Shown: piece by piece, positions 10,560 to 20,854 of the stretch | Numbering within the stretch: the stretch's first letter is position 1 | How the letters are laid out: the number at the start of each line of letters is the position of its first letter | Source of the DNA: Ralstonia sp. SET104 | GTDB lineage: Bacteria; Pseudomonadota; Gammaproteobacteria; Burkholderiales; Burkholderiaceae | Assembly: GCF_003851545.1 (NCBI RefSeq) | Contig: NZ_BHVX01000019.1 | Coordinates: 1-64,000 of the forward strand | Direction of reading: 5' to 3' | DNA: 64,000 bases | Translations under genes and position numbers: made by a program | Notes under the pieces: model-generated | The model's database searches: none | Told to the model about the DNA's origin: nothing | What the model saw: only the letters and a program-made list of their open reading frames with translations

Positions 10560-11531
10560 ATGGAGTTTTTCCGCATCCGCCGCGACATTCCGTTCATGAA
10601 GCACGCGTTGATCCTCAACGCGCTGTCGTTCCTGACGTTTATCGCCGCTGTCTTCTTCCTGTTCCACAAGGGGCTGCACCTGTCGGTGGAATTCACCGGC
10701 GGTACGGTGATGGAAGTCGCTTACACCCAGGCCGCTGATCTGCCGAAGATCCGGGGCGACGTTGAAAAGCTCGGCTATGCCGATGCCCAGGTGCAGAATT
10801 TCGGCACCTCGCGTGACGTGATGATCCGCCTGCCGCTCAAGAACGGCCCCGACGGCAAGCCGATCGCCTCAGCCGTGCAGAGCCAGCAGGTGATGACGGC
10901 CCTGAACGTCGCCAACCCCGACGCCAAGCTGCAGCGCGTCGAGTTCGTCGGCCCGCAGGTCGGCAAGGAACTCGCCACCGATGGCCTGCTGGCGCTGCTG
11001 TTCGTGGTGGTCGGTATCGTCATTTACCTGTCGATCCGCTTCGAGTGGAAGTTTGCAGTCGCTGGCGTAATCGCCAACCTGCACGACGTAGTGATCATCC
11101 TGGGCTTCTTCGCCTTCTTCCAGTGGGAGTTCTCGCTATCAGTGCTCGCGGGCATCCTGGCGGTGCTCGGCTACTCGGTGAACGAATCGGTCGTGATTTT
11201 CGACCGGATTCGCGAGGCGTTCCGCAAGTACCGCAAGATGAACACGCACGAGATCATCGACCACGCAATTACGAGCACCATCTCGCGCACGATCATCACC
11301 CACGGCTCGACCGAGCTGATGGTGGTATCGATGCTGGTGTTCGGCGGCCCGACGCTGCATTACTTCGCCCTGGCGCTGACGATCGGTATTCTGTTCGGTA
11401 TCTACTCGTCGGTGTTCGTGGCGGCCGCGCTGTGCATGTGGCTGGGTGTCAAGCGCGAAGACCTGGTCAAGGCCGAGAAGAAGGCCGGTGGGCCGAAGGA
11501 AGACGATCCGAACTTTGGCGCGCAGGTCTGA
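10560..11531 (+). CDS. secF: Protein translocase subunit SecF
   Basis: SecF is the partner of SecD, an RND-like inner-membrane protein of 323 aa. The start follows an AAAGGGC site. Recognisable blocks are the first helix region (FFRIRRDIPFMKHALILNAL), LSVEFTGGTVMEV, and the C-terminal membrane domain with GYSVNESVVIFDRIREAFRK, TSTISRTIITHGSTEL and FGIYSSVFVAAAL. It ends the tgt-yajC-secD-secF run and is followed by a shared bidirectional terminator. Confidence 0.97.
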   Translation: MEFFRIRRDIPFMKHALILNALSFLTFIAAVFFLFHKGLHLSVEFTGGTVMEVAYTQAADLPKIRGDVEKLGYADAQVQNFGTSRDVMIRLPLKNGPDGKPIASAVQSQQVMTALNVANPDAKLQRVEFVGPQVGKELATDGLLALLFVVVGIVIYLSIRFEWKFAVAGVIANLHDVVIILGFFAFFQWEFSLSVLAGILAVLGYSVNESVVIFDRIREAFRKYRKMNTHEIIDHAITSTISRTIITHGSTELMVVSMLVFGGPTLHYFALALTIGILFGIYSSVFVAAALCMWLGVKREDLVKAEKKAGGPKEDDPNFGAQV

Positions 11532-11575
11532 GTACCCTGCCCCGTTCTGCCCAGAGGACGCATTCCTCGGGCAAC

Positions 11576-11608
11576 AAAAAGCCCCGCTTGTTGCGGGGCT
11601 TTCTCTTT
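11576..11608. terminator. Terminator between secF and yceI
   Basis: A 10-bp stem (aaagccccgc / gcggggcttt, loop ttgtt) with A-run before and T-run after sits between the convergent secF and yceI genes. It can terminate both. Confidence 0.9.
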
Positions 11609-11628
11609 GGCTGAGACGCTCGTCAGGC

Positions 11629-12225
11629 TTACTTCTGGGCGACGCTGGCGTCTTGCTTGACACCTTCGACCTGGATCTTCAGCTTGGTTTCCATATTGAA
11701 ACCGTAGGCTTTGCCGTAGTCGACACCGAACTCGTCGCGCTTGAACTTCATCTCGGCATCGGCGCCGCAGACTTCACGCTTGAGCATCGGGTGCGGCATG
11801 CACTTGAACGCGTCGATTTCCAGCGTTGCCGGCTTGGTCACACCGTGCAGCGTCAACTGGCCTTCGGCTTCGGTCGGCACATCGCCCTTGAACTTCGTGA
11901 AGTTGCCCTTGAACGTGGCGGTCGGGTACTTGGCCACGTCGAAAATCTCGGCGCTCTTGGCGTGCTCGTTCATCTTGGCGTGACCGAAGTCGATGCTGTC
12001 GGTCTGCACGGTCACGTCGATGCTGCCGGTCTTGGCCGCGCGATCCAGCGTCACGGTGCCGCTGGACTTCTCGAACTTGCCACGCCACTTCGACAGGCCG
12101 CCCATGTGGTCAGCTTCGAAGCTCGGGTAGGTGTGGTTCGGGTCCAACTGATACGTGGTCGGTGCAGCAAAGGCGGCGGTGGCAGCAACGGCCGACAGCG
12201 CGGCAACGAGGGTACGCAATTTCAT
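11629..12225 (-). CDS. YceI family periplasmic protein
   Basis: The product is 198 aa. The ATG at 12225 has an AGGAG site and begins a Sec signal peptide ([20 protein letters not shown]). The mature protein is a YceI lipocalin-like barrel: [48 protein letters not shown] and [15 protein letters not shown]. YceI proteins bind long polyprenyl or fatty-acid-like molecules, probably quinones, in the periplasm. It is the last of three same-strand genes (cytochrome b561, YceI, YceI), matching the known yceI-yceJ pairing. It differs enough from its neighbour to be an old paralogue. Confidence 0.93.
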   Translation of the reverse strand: MKLRTLVAALSAVAATAAFAAPTTYQLDPNHTYPSFEADHMGGLSKWRGKFEKSSGTVTLDRAAKTGSIDVTVQTDSIDFGHAKMNEHAKSAEIFDVAKYPTATFKGNFTKFKGDVPTEAEGQLTLHGVTKPATLEIDAFKCMPHPMLKREVCGADAEMKFKRDEFGVDYGKAYGFNMETKLKIQVEGVKQDASVAQK

Positions 12226-12291
12226 GAGAACTCCTGCGGATAAAAGCGGCACACGAGGGCCGAAAAAAAAACGTTGGGTTGAGACTTCCGA

Positions 12292-12864
12292 TTACTTCTT
12301 GGCGATGACAACGCGGAATTTGATCGTCACGTCGTCCGAAACGACCGACGTGTCCTTCCACTCACCGTCACCGACCTTGAATGCGTTGCGCTTGACTGGC
12401 AGCGCGCCTTCAAAAACCTGGCTGGCGCCTTCTTGCTTGAAGGTAAAGGGTGCCGTCACATCTTGCGTGATGCCCTTGATGGTCAGCTTACCGACCACGT
12501 CCACCTTGCCGCCCGCGCCCGGCTTGAATGCCGACGACACGAACGTCGCCTTCGGATACTTGGCGGTGTCGAACCAGTCCTTCTTCTTGAGTTCGTCGTT
12601 GTATTCCTTGCTGCCCACGTCGACGCTCGTGACATCAATGTCGAGCTTGGCCGTGGAGGCAGCCACGTTGGTCGGGTTGTAGTTCACGGCGGCGTCAAAC
12701 TTGCCGAACTTGATGTCCATCGGCACGCCGAGCTGCTTGCCGGTGGCGGTAACGCTGCTCTTGGCGGCATTCACCTGGGCGATGGCCGATACCGATACAG
12801 CAGCGATCGACAGCGCACCGGCGGCAACCAGGGCGATGGCGCGGGGGCGCGCAAAACGTTTCAT
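12292..12864 (-). CDS. YceI family periplasmic protein (second copy)
   Basis: The product is 190 aa. Two ATG codons stand side by side at 12867 and 12864 behind a GGAG site. The second has the better spacing and was chosen. A signal peptide (RAIALVAAGALSIAAVSVSAIAQ) leads into a YceI barrel: MDIKFGKFDAAVNYNP, KLDIDVTSVDVGSKEYND, FDTAKYPKATFVSSAF and VVGKLTIKGITQDVTAPF. It lies 66 bases upstream of the other yceI and about 110 bases downstream of the cytochrome b561 gene. A periplasmic isoprenoid or quinone-binding role linked to the cytochrome is an inference from family and context. Confidence 0.93.
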   Translation of the reverse strand: MKRFARPRAIALVAAGALSIAAVSVSAIAQVNAAKSSVTATGKQLGVPMDIKFGKFDAAVNYNPTNVAASTAKLDIDVTSVDVGSKEYNDELKKKDWFDTAKYPKATFVSSAFKPGAGGKVDVVGKLTIKGITQDVTAPFTFKQEGASQVFEGALPVKRNAFKVGDGEWKDTSVVSDDVTIKFRVVIAKK

Positions 12865-12973
12865 CATCAGACTCCTTCGGTCAGGCCGGATCGTGCCGGC
12901 GGTCTTGGTCAGGATTGAGCAGCAGAGCGCCGGCACATACCGTGCACGTACCGGCGCGTTTTTGGAAATCGGA

Positions 12974-13555
12974 TCAGCGCAGGAAGGGCGCCATGCGGCG
13001 CAGCGTGCCATCGCGATCGACGAGGTGGTGCTTGAGCGCGGCCAGAATGTGCAACATGACGATGGCTGCCATGGTCCAGTTCAGCCATTCATGCGCGAAG
13101 CTGAAGATGTCCTTCAGCGCATCGCTCTTGTCGAACGGCATCGGCAGCTCCCACAGGCCCAGATAAACGACCTTGACGCCGGCCGCGACGCTCAGCAGAT
13201 AGCCTGTCAGCGGCACCGCCAGGATCAGCAGATACAACCCGATGTGTGCGCCCTCTGCGGCCTTGTGCTGCCACTTCGGCATGCCCGGCACGGGCGCCGG
13301 CGCCGGATGCGTCAGGCGCCACAGCACGCGCAGCACCGCAAAGATCAGTACCGTGATGCCGATCCACTTGTGATACGAAAACAACTTCAGTTTGGTTGGC
13401 GTAAAGCCCGGGATGTCGGTCATGTACAGACCGAGCCCGAAGGCCGCGAAGATCAACAATGCAACGATCCAGTGCATCGCAATCGCGGGCTTGGCATAGG
13501 CGCTGTGGTCAGCAGCGCCGCGCATGGCGAGATTCGAGTGGGCGGCTTGTGACAT
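12974..13555 (-). CDS. Cytochrome b561 (YceJ/YodB-like)
   Basis: This is a 193-aa inner-membrane di-haem b561 with four transmembrane helices. Likely haem-ligand histidines lie at His28 (AMHWIVALLIF), His62 (FSYHKWIG), in FAHEWLNW near 154, and in MLHILAALKHH near 168. The start follows a GAGGGA site. Proteins of this group move electrons across the membrane to or from quinone, for example superoxide:quinone oxidoreductase CybB. The two YceI genes directly downstream suggest that the three act together on a lipid-soluble electron carrier. Confidence 0.92.
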   Translation of the reverse strand: MSQAAHSNLAMRGAADHSAYAKPAIAMHWIVALLIFAAFGLGLYMTDIPGFTPTKLKLFSYHKWIGITVLIFAVLRVLWRLTHPAPAPVPGMPKWQHKAAEGAHIGLYLLILAVPLTGYLLSVAAGVKVVYLGLWELPMPFDKSDALKDIFSFAHEWLNWTMAAIVMLHILAALKHHLVDRDGTLRRMAPFLR

Positions 13556-13753
13556 CGGTGTTCCCTCGGTATTTGGGGCGCTCAGTAGGCGGCGCCTGTT
13601 AGTACGACCACGGCGCCAAACGATTGTGCATTATTTGCGCGATCCGACTGGCCAAGTCGGCCCGAAGTTCACCAACAAATTCAAATTTTTTGATTGTCAG
13701 GGCAGTTCGCTGCAGGCGGCGAGACAGAACGTTCTACGGAGCGCACCAAACAA

Positions 13754-13790
13754 AACAGCCCGCCCTCGAATTCGAGAGCGGGCTGTTCTT
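13754..13790. terminator. Terminator downstream of purB
   Basis: A long stem (aacagcccgc / gcgggctgtt) encloses a second palindrome (ctcgaattcgag). On the minus strand it is followed by TGTTTTGTTT, so it best terminates purB. The 264-bp gap between purB and the cytochrome b561 start holds nothing else recognisable except the latter's promoter. Confidence 0.85.
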
Positions 13791-13819
13791 TAGACCGCAC
13801 CAACAAATTTTTGCAACAA

Positions 13820-15223
<1,404 letters not shown>

Positions 15224-15433
15224 TCAATCCGGACAACCCGGACGCGGCGTTGCGCGTTGAACCAAAGTGCATACGTGCACCCCGGCGAGCCCGCGATTTT
15301 ACCACCCGATACCTGCCTTTTATGGCCAATCCGGCCTAAAGCAAGCCTCCATTCGGTTGAGTTGGATTCGGGCGCTGCCCAGCGCACTCTGGAAAGTGCG
15401 CGGCTATACTTCCGCCTCCAACATGACATGCTT

Positions 15434-16042
15434 ATGAAACTGATCGGATCGCACGCCAGCCCGTACACCCGCAAGGTGCGCGTGGTTCTGGCTGAAAAGA
15501 AAATCGACTACCAGTTCGTGCTCGAAGACGTTTGGGGCGCTGGCACGCAGATCCACCAGTTCAACCCACTGGGCAAGGTGCCCTGCCTGGTGATGGACGA
15601 CGGCGGCGCGCTGTTCGATTCGCGCGTGATTGCGGAATATGCCGACACGCTGTCACCGGTGGCGCGCCTGATCCCGCCCTCGGGCCGCGAACGCGTGGAA
15701 GTGCGCTGCTGGGAAGCGCTGGCCGACGGCCTGCTCGACGCCGCCATCATGCTGCGTATCGAGCACACCCAACGTGCGCCGGAGCAGCGCAGCCAAACCT
15801 GGCTCGCGCGCCAGAACCACAAGATCGACGACGCGCTCAAGGCCATGTCGCAAGGCTTGGCCGACAAGACGTGGTGCAACGGCAACCACATGACGCTGGC
15901 CGACATCGCCGTCGGTTGCGCACTGAGTTACCTCGATTTCCGCCAGCCGCAAATCGACTGGCGCGAGCGGCACGCAAACCTCGCCGCGTTCTACGCGCGC
16001 ATTGAGAAGCGGCCGAGCTTTGTGGAAACGCAGCCGCAGTAA
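15434..16042 (+). CDS. Glutathione S-transferase family protein
   Basis: The product is 202 aa. The N-terminal thioredoxin-like domain starts MKLIGSHASPYTRKVRVVLAEKKI, where Ser (SPYTRK) is in the position of the glutathione-activating residue. It continues with NPLGKVPCLVMDDG (cis-Pro loop) and LFDSRVIAEYADTL. The C-terminal helical domain has MTLADIAVGCALSYLDFR. It is close in pattern to the short YibF-type bacterial GSTs. An ATG two codons upstream (15428) is equally possible, since neither has a clear ribosome site. The open frame continues far upstream antisense to purB, but that part is not coding. Confidence 0.92.
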   Translation: MKLIGSHASPYTRKVRVVLAEKKIDYQFVLEDVWGAGTQIHQFNPLGKVPCLVMDDGGALFDSRVIAEYADTLSPVARLIPPSGRERVEVRCWEALADGLLDAAIMLRIEHTQRAPEQRSQTWLARQNHKIDDALKAMSQGLADKTWCNGNHMTLADIAVGCALSYLDFRQPQIDWRERHANLAAFYARIEKRPSFVETQPQ

Positions 16043-16317
16043 CCCCCGTCTCTTGCATGGCGGCGGCCTGCCGCCACGCTCCCTCCAGATCGCAAAGCGC
16101 TGACCCAACACCGGCCATCGCCAGACCACTCCACGGTGTTTCGCCCCACCTGGCCGGACGCCCGCGTACGCGGCGTGCGTGTGTCCCTTCCCACATTCCT
16201 ACTAAGAATCGTCTGATTCGACGCTCCTTGCGGGGGCATTAGGACAATTCTCATTCGAGTAACAAGCCGCCATCCTTAACCTGCCTCGTGTCAATCCATA
16301 CCCACCAAGGAATTGCC

Positions 16318-19300
16318 ATGAGGACACCAAAACAAGCAGCCCAGCAGCGCAAGCGCGGCTGGCAAGGCTGGGGCAAGCGCATTGCGCTGACCCAGATTGC
16401 GGCCCAGGTCGGCCTGATCGTCGCGCCGCTCTACAGCGCATACGCGCACGCCCAAGACGCAGCCCCGCAAGATCCGCAAGCTGAACAAGCACAGCAAGCG
16501 CAATCCCCCACCCTGCAAAAGAAGCTGGCCGAACTCGTCAAGCAAGTGGGCGACGCCAGCAACACGCCACAGAGCAATGTCGATCTGAAGGGTATGGCCG
16601 CCCAGCAACTGGGCAGCGGCGCCGCCGCCGCGCAAGACGCGCTCGGCCGCTTTGGCACCGCCCGTGTCGATCTGAGCGGCATCGACGATCTGCGCCGTTT
16701 CAGCGGCGCGGTCGACACCCTGCTGCCGCTCTACGACACCGAATCGCACCTGCTGTTTACCCAGCTCGGCCTGCGCCGCAACGACGGCCAAGTGACCGGC
16801 AACCTCGGCTTCGGCCACCGCTACTTCGGTGCCGACTGGATGCTCGGTTACAACGCCTTCTACGACCAGAACATCAGCCGTGGCCACCAGCGCTTTGGCG
16901 CCGGTGTCGAAGCCTGGCGCGACTACCTCAAGCTCTCCGGCAACGCCTATCTGCGCCTGTCCAACTGGAAAGAATCGCCCGACCTGCAGGACTACGACGA
17001 GCGCCCCGCCAACGGCTTTGACGTGCGCGCCGAAGGCTACCTGCCGGCCATGCCCAGCCTGGGCGCCAAGCTCATGTACGAACAGTACTTCGGCAACGAA
17101 GTGGGCCTGCTGGGTGCCGGCAATCGCCAATCGAATCCGTCCGCCTTCACGGTGGGCCTGAACTACACGCCGATCCCGCTGGTCACGCTGGGTGTGGACC
17201 ATCGCATGAGCAATGGCCGCAACAGCACCAGCGCCAACGTGCAATTCACCTACAAGCTGGGCGAGCCCTGGGCCAAGCAGATCGACCCGCGCCAGGTGGC
17301 CGCGCGCCGCAGCCTGGCCGGCAGCCGCATGGACCTGGTCGAGCGCAACAACAACATCGTGCTCGAATACCGCAAGCGCCAGCTCATCAAGCTGAATCTG
17401 CCTGCGCAGATCACCGGCAAGAGCACCAACACCGTCGAACTGCCGTACACCGTTGAAGCCAAGAATGGCCTGAGCCGTATTCAATGGCACGACGGTGCTC
17501 TGGTGGCCGCCGGCGGCGCCGTGGTCGCCCTGGGCGACAACAAGTTCCAGATCCGCCTGCCCGCCTATCAGACCGGCACCGCCAACACCTACCCGCTGAC
17601 CGGCATTGCGTATGACGCGCAAGGCAACGCCTCGGCCGTGGCCGCCACCACCGTGGTGGTGGGCGTGGGCGACGTGGACGCCGGCAAGACGACCGTCAGC
17701 GCAGCACCGCTGCTGATTCCAGCCACCGGCAAGGGCGTCTCCACCCTCACCATCAACCTGCTGGACGCAGGCGGCAACGCCATCGACGGCATGTTGCCGC
17801 ACCTGAGCGCCACGCTGGCCGAAACGCTGGACACTACCGCCACCATCAGCGCGGCCATGGCCAGCGTGCCCGCGCAGCCCGCCACCCTGGGCCAGTTCAC
17901 CGAGGTCAGCCCCGGCGTCTACCAGGTGGCCGTCACCTCCGGCACGCGCCCGGGCACCATCGTCGTCACCCCCAAGGTGGGCGACACCGCACTGACCGAC
18001 GTCACCATCATTGAAGCCGCCGACGCAGCCAGCGCACGCATCGACGCAGGCAACTTCCTCGTCGTCACCACCGGCATGGTTGCCAACGGCACCGCCAGCA
18101 ACGAAGTCACCGCCCTCGTCACCGACGAAGCCGGCAACCCCGTGCCGGGCGTCACCGTCGCCTTCGGCCTGAGCGGCTCGGCCCAAGTGGCCGCCGGCAG
18201 CTCGCCCACGCCCACCACGGACGCCCATGGCTACGTCACGCTCAAGCTGACCGATATCAAGGCGGAGACCGTGACGATCACGGCCACGCTGGTCAACGGT
18301 GCGCAAGCGAGCGTGGACACGGCCTTCATTGCCGACGCCGCCACCGCCAGCCTCGCCAGCGGTGACCTCACCGTCGACAAGAACGTCGTGACCGCCAATG
18401 GCACCGACCACGCCCGCTTCACCGCCATCGTGAAGGACGCCAACGGCAACGTCGTGCCCGGCATCACCGTCACCTGGGACACGAACGCCGGCAACCTGAG
18501 CGGCACGACCAGCGTGACCGACAGCAACGGCGTGGCCACGATCAACCTGACCCACACCCTGGCTGCCAGTGCGCAAGTCAACGCCCGCGTGGGCTCGGCC
18601 ACGGCCGTGAACGCGCCAGCGGTGACCTTCGTGGCCGACAGCGCCAGCGCGACCATCGACAGCGGCGACCTCACCGTCGACAAAGCGAGCATTGTTGCCA
18701 ACGATACGGAAATTGCCACCTACACCGCCATCGTCAAGGACACGCACGGCAACGTCGTGCCGAACCTGGCCGTGGCCTGGGACACCAACCTCGCCACCCT
18801 GAGCGCAACCAGCAGCATGACCGATGCCAGCGGCGTGGCCACCATCACCCTGCATGGCACCGTAGCCGGCAGCGCGCAGGTGACGGCGCAAGTCAATGCC
18901 ACTGGTGCCGTCAACGCACCGCTGGTGACGCTGGTGGCCGATAGCGCCTCCGCCACCATCGGCAGCGGCGGCGTGACCGTCGACAAGACGAGCATCGTGG
19001 CCGACGACGCCGAAGTGGCCACCTTCAGCGCGGTTGTGAAGGATGCGAACGGCAACCCGGTGGCGAATGTGGACGTGACGTGGGACACCACCTTCGCCAC
19101 GCTGGGCGCTACGACCAGCAAGACCAACGACGCTGGTGTGGCCTCAGTGACGCTGCGTGGTGCGGCATTGGGTACCGCACAAGTGTCGGCTCGCCTGGGT
19201 TCGGCAACGGCAGTCAATGCGCCACCGGTGACGCTGACCGCAAACTCCGCCACCGCACGCATTGCGACCCTGACGTCGAGCATTGCCAAGATCACCAGTA

Positions 19301-19857
19301 CGGGCGACGAATCGTCCACGCTCACAGCCACCGTGACCGATGCCAGCGGCCACGTCCTGCAGGGTGCGACTGTCGACTGGTCGACCACCCGCGGCGATTT
19401 GGCTGGCGCCACGTCGGTCACCGACGCGAATGGACAAGCGACGATGACGTTTACCGCGATCGAGACCTCGACCAGCGACCAGACGGCCACCATCACCGCT
19501 GGCACCAATAGCACCACGCGTACCGCGCCGATCACGCTGCGCACGGTGGTGTCGGTGGGTGGCAAGTACTACTGGACCCAGCGCAGCGATTTCCCGGTGG
19601 CCACTGCCGCAGCTGCGGATGCAGCATGTAGAGCACATGGCGGCGGTGCTTCGATTCGGGTGGCCGACGTGAGCGCCTTCGCAGCGGCAGGCGGAGATTT
19701 CAAGCTCATGTCCGTGGCTGGCGAATACGACGCCGTCTACTTTGAGGCGGCAGATACTTGGGGAACGGAGGGTTACAGCTTCAATTCCAACCGGGCCCCA
19801 GTGGGTAGCAAGTATGGATGGGGTGTTAGCGGCCAGTACTATGTCTGCGTAAAGTAA
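16318..19857 (+). CDS. Inverse autotransporter (intimin/invasin-like) adhesin
   Basis: The product is 1179 aa. The ATG at 16318 follows AAGGA. An extended N-terminal signal region (about 1-47) is followed by a low-complexity Gln/Ala stretch. The intimin-type beta-barrel spans about residues 110-330 (LLFTQLGLRRND, NLGFGHRYFGADWMLGYNAFYD, GAGVEAWRDYLKLSGNAYLRLS). After a linker there are at least six Ig-like (Big_1) units of about 100 aa, five of them clearly similar between residues 566 and 1075. The last 100 residues begin GGKYYWTQRSDFPVATAAAADAACR and resemble the lectin-like cap of intimins. The barrel would sit in the outer membrane and expose the Ig stalk. The gene is single, with its own terminator. 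The ligand is unknown. Confidence 0.93.
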   Translation: MRTPKQAAQQRKRGWQGWGKRIALTQIAAQVGLIVAPLYSAYAHAQDAAPQDPQAEQAQQAQSPTLQKKLAELVKQVGDASNTPQSNVDLKGMAAQQLGSGAAAAQDALGRFGTARVDLSGIDDLRRFSGAVDTLLPLYDTESHLLFTQLGLRRNDGQVTGNLGFGHRYFGADWMLGYNAFYDQNISRGHQRFGAGVEAWRDYLKLSGNAYLRLSNWKESPDLQDYDERPANGFDVRAEGYLPAMPSLGAKLMYEQYFGNEVGLLGAGNRQSNPSAFTVGLNYTPIPLVTLGVDHRMSNGRNSTSANVQFTYKLGEPWAKQIDPRQVAARRSLAGSRMDLVERNNNIVLEYRKRQLIKLNLPAQITGKSTNTVELPYTVEAKNGLSRIQWHDGALVAAGGAVVALGDNKFQIRLPAYQTGTANTYPLTGIAYDAQGNASAVAATTVVVGVGDVDAGKTTVSAAPLLIPATGKGVSTLTINLLDAGGNAIDGMLPHLSATLAETLDTTATISAAMASVPAQPATLGQFTEVSPGVYQVAVTSGTRPGTIVVTPKVGDTALTDVTIIEAADAASARIDAGNFLVVTTGMVANGTASNEVTALVTDEAGNPVPGVTVAFGLSGSAQVAAGSSPTPTTDAHGYVTLKLTDIKAETVTITATLVNGAQASVDTAFIADAATASLASGDLTVDKNVVTANGTDHARFTAIVKDANGNVVPGITVTWDTNAGNLSGTTSVTDSNGVATINLTHTLAASAQVNARVGSATAVNAPAVTFVADSASATIDSGDLTVDKASIVANDTEIATYTAIVKDTHGNVVPNLAVAWDTNLATLSATSSMTDASGVATITLHGTVAGSAQVTAQVNATGAVNAPLVTLVADSASATIGSGGVTVDKTSIVADDAEVATFSAVVKDANGNPVANVDVTWDTTFATLGATTSKTNDAGVASVTLRGAALGTAQVSARLGSATAVNAPPVTLTANSATARIATLTSSIAKITSTGDESSTLTATVTDASGHVLQGATVDWSTTRGDLAGATSVTDANGQATMTFTAIETSTSDQTATITAGTNSTTRTAPITLRTVVSVGGKYYWTQRSDFPVATAAAADAACRAHGGGASIRVADVSAFAAAGGDFKLMSVAGEYDAVYFEAADTWGTEGYSFNSNRAPVGSKYGWGVSGQYYVCVK
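18017..19545 (+). repeat. Tandem Ig-like domain repeats within the adhesin
   Basis: Five consecutive units of about 300 bp each open with AD(A/S)A-x-A-x-I/L, then SGDLTVDK-like sequence, VKDANGNVVPG-like sequence and VTWDT. Units two to four are the most alike at both protein and DNA level, so they probably arose by recent duplication. The count may vary between strains. Confidence 0.8.
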
Positions 19858-19871
19858 GCCGTTGTCTGACT

Positions 19872-19897
19872 GCCATGCCTGTGAGAGCAGGCATGGC
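19872..19897. other. Perfect 10-bp hairpin after the adhesin stop
   Basis: gccatgcctg and caggcatggc are separated by six bases and start 14 bases after the stop codon. There is no T-run. It stands just before the true terminator and may stabilise the 3' end of the message. Confidence 0.5.
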
Positions 19898-19907
19898 GCA
19901 ACAGCAC

Positions 19908-19938
19908 AAAGCCCCTCGCAAAAAGCGAGGGGCTTTTT
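19908..19938 (+). terminator. Terminator of the adhesin gene
   Basis: A 12-bp stem (aaagcccctcgc / gcgaggggcttt) with an A5 loop is followed by further T residues. This is a strong intrinsic terminator on the plus strand. Confidence 0.9.
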
Positions 19939-20407
19939 CATTGCGTCACGCCATCCAGACCGCGCGAGAATGACCTTGGCCCGATGATGCAACGATGCCC
20001 TGAGTGTTCCGCAGTCGCGGCGTCGCGTTGAGGGGCGCCCCACAAACATATCCCGCCCCCGCTACCGAAGACATGCCCTACGGCATCGACGGCCAAGCCG
20101 CGCGTGGCCGGCAGTACACCGTCAACCGTCGTCTACGGACCTTCAAGTCCGGCCACCGGACCACAGACCTCCGGCATCGAACCTCCGAGCCCCGCGCGCC
20201 GCGCGCCGCGACGTCCAACCCGACACCGCAGCGGTCCACGCATCAGCGTTTTCTGAAAATGTGCCCGAAACCGGCTTCCAGCCTTATGCTCCGGCACGTG
20301 GCCCGACACGCTGTCGGCGCCATGCCTGCCGGTATGGCGCGCCGTTCCAATGAGAAAGGGCCCGGGAGCCCTTTTTTTGATGCCTGCGCGATGAATCAGG
20401 TGGAGCG
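19939..20407. other. 470-bp stretch without a protein gene; possible small RNA
   Basis: No convincing reading frame is visible. The region has several short inverted repeats (for example atgcc-ctac-ggcat near 20072 and gcgccatgcc-tgcc-ggtatggcgc near 20318). It ends in the terminator at 20355-20378, which best fits plus-strand transcription although the adhesin already has its own terminator upstream. That spacing would suit a small RNA gene, but no family is recognised. Confidence 0.3.
20355..20378 (+). terminator. Intrinsic terminator with no assigned plus-strand gene
   Basis: The stem aaagggc / gccctttt is followed by a run of seven T on the plus strand. On the minus strand the tail is only tttctc, so it could serve weakly as the end of the split glutamate synthase gene (stop at 20408). 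Confidence 0.75.
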
Positions 20408-20772
20408 CTACACCACCACCGGATCAAACCTTTCAGCCTGCGCCATCGGCCAGTAGCGCTCGTAGAGTTGATAGCGATACCGCCCGGCCAGCAAATCGCC
20501 AGGCTCCAGATATTTGAGCAGCGCGGAGAGCAACTGCACCTCGTTGCCCGACACGCGCCGCACGATGTGGTGCGCGCGGAAATCCGCCGGATGCTGCAGA
20601 CCGGCCGCCTGCGTCAGCTCCAGCAGCGCATGCAGCGTGTGCGCGTGATATTGATGCACACGCTCAGCCTTATCGGGCACCACCAGCGCCTTCTGGCGCG
20701 ACGGGTCTTGCGTGGCCACGCCAGTCGGGCAGCGGTCGGTGTGGCACTTCTGGGCCTGGATGCAGCCCAGCG
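20408..20772 (-). pseudogene. C-terminal piece of a split FMN-binding glutamate synthase family gene
   Basis: Reading from the junction, the frame gives GCIQAQKCHTDRCPTGVATQ and continues to the natural stop, about 119 residues. The first residues hold the C-x5-C-x4-C pattern that binds the 3Fe-4S cluster in glutamate synthases. The rest of the protein (413 residues) lies 18 kb away at 38751-39989 on the same strand. Joining the two at the 6-bp repeat ccagcg gives FMFA-L-GCIQ with no frame change, for a total of about 532 aa, normal for this family. An internal ATG could produce a 103-aa fragment from 20719, but it would lack the cluster and the FMN domain. Confidence 0.9.
20767..20772. repeat. 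Left junction direct repeat (ccagcg)
   Basis: Outside it on the left is glutamate synthase sequence (ggatgcagc), and on the right island sequence begins (accttcccc). The same six bases recur at 38750-38755. It may be the recombination core or a target duplication. Confidence 0.75.
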
Positions 20773-20792
20773 ACCTTCCCCCCGCCGGCCAT

Positions 20793-20854
20793 ACTATTCA
20801 CCGCATGCGGCTGAAATTAGCGGCTTCCTAATAGTTGCCCAACTATTCACGCAT
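20793..20854 (+). repeat. Repeated motif at the left end of the island
   Basis: actattcac-c-gcat (from 20793) recurs as actattcac-gcat (from 20842), 49 bases apart. The second copy is part of a 7-bp inverted repeat aatagtt-gccc-aactatt at 20830-20847. Repeats this close to an element end are often recombinase-binding arms, but this is an inference. Confidence 0.4.

Noticed and set aside
16291-18891. 866-codon minus-strand open frame
   Set aside because: It mirrors the adhesin gene. The repeat-rich, G+C-rich adhesin coding sequence keeps the opposite strand free of stops, and the Gly/His/Val-rich translation matches no protein type.
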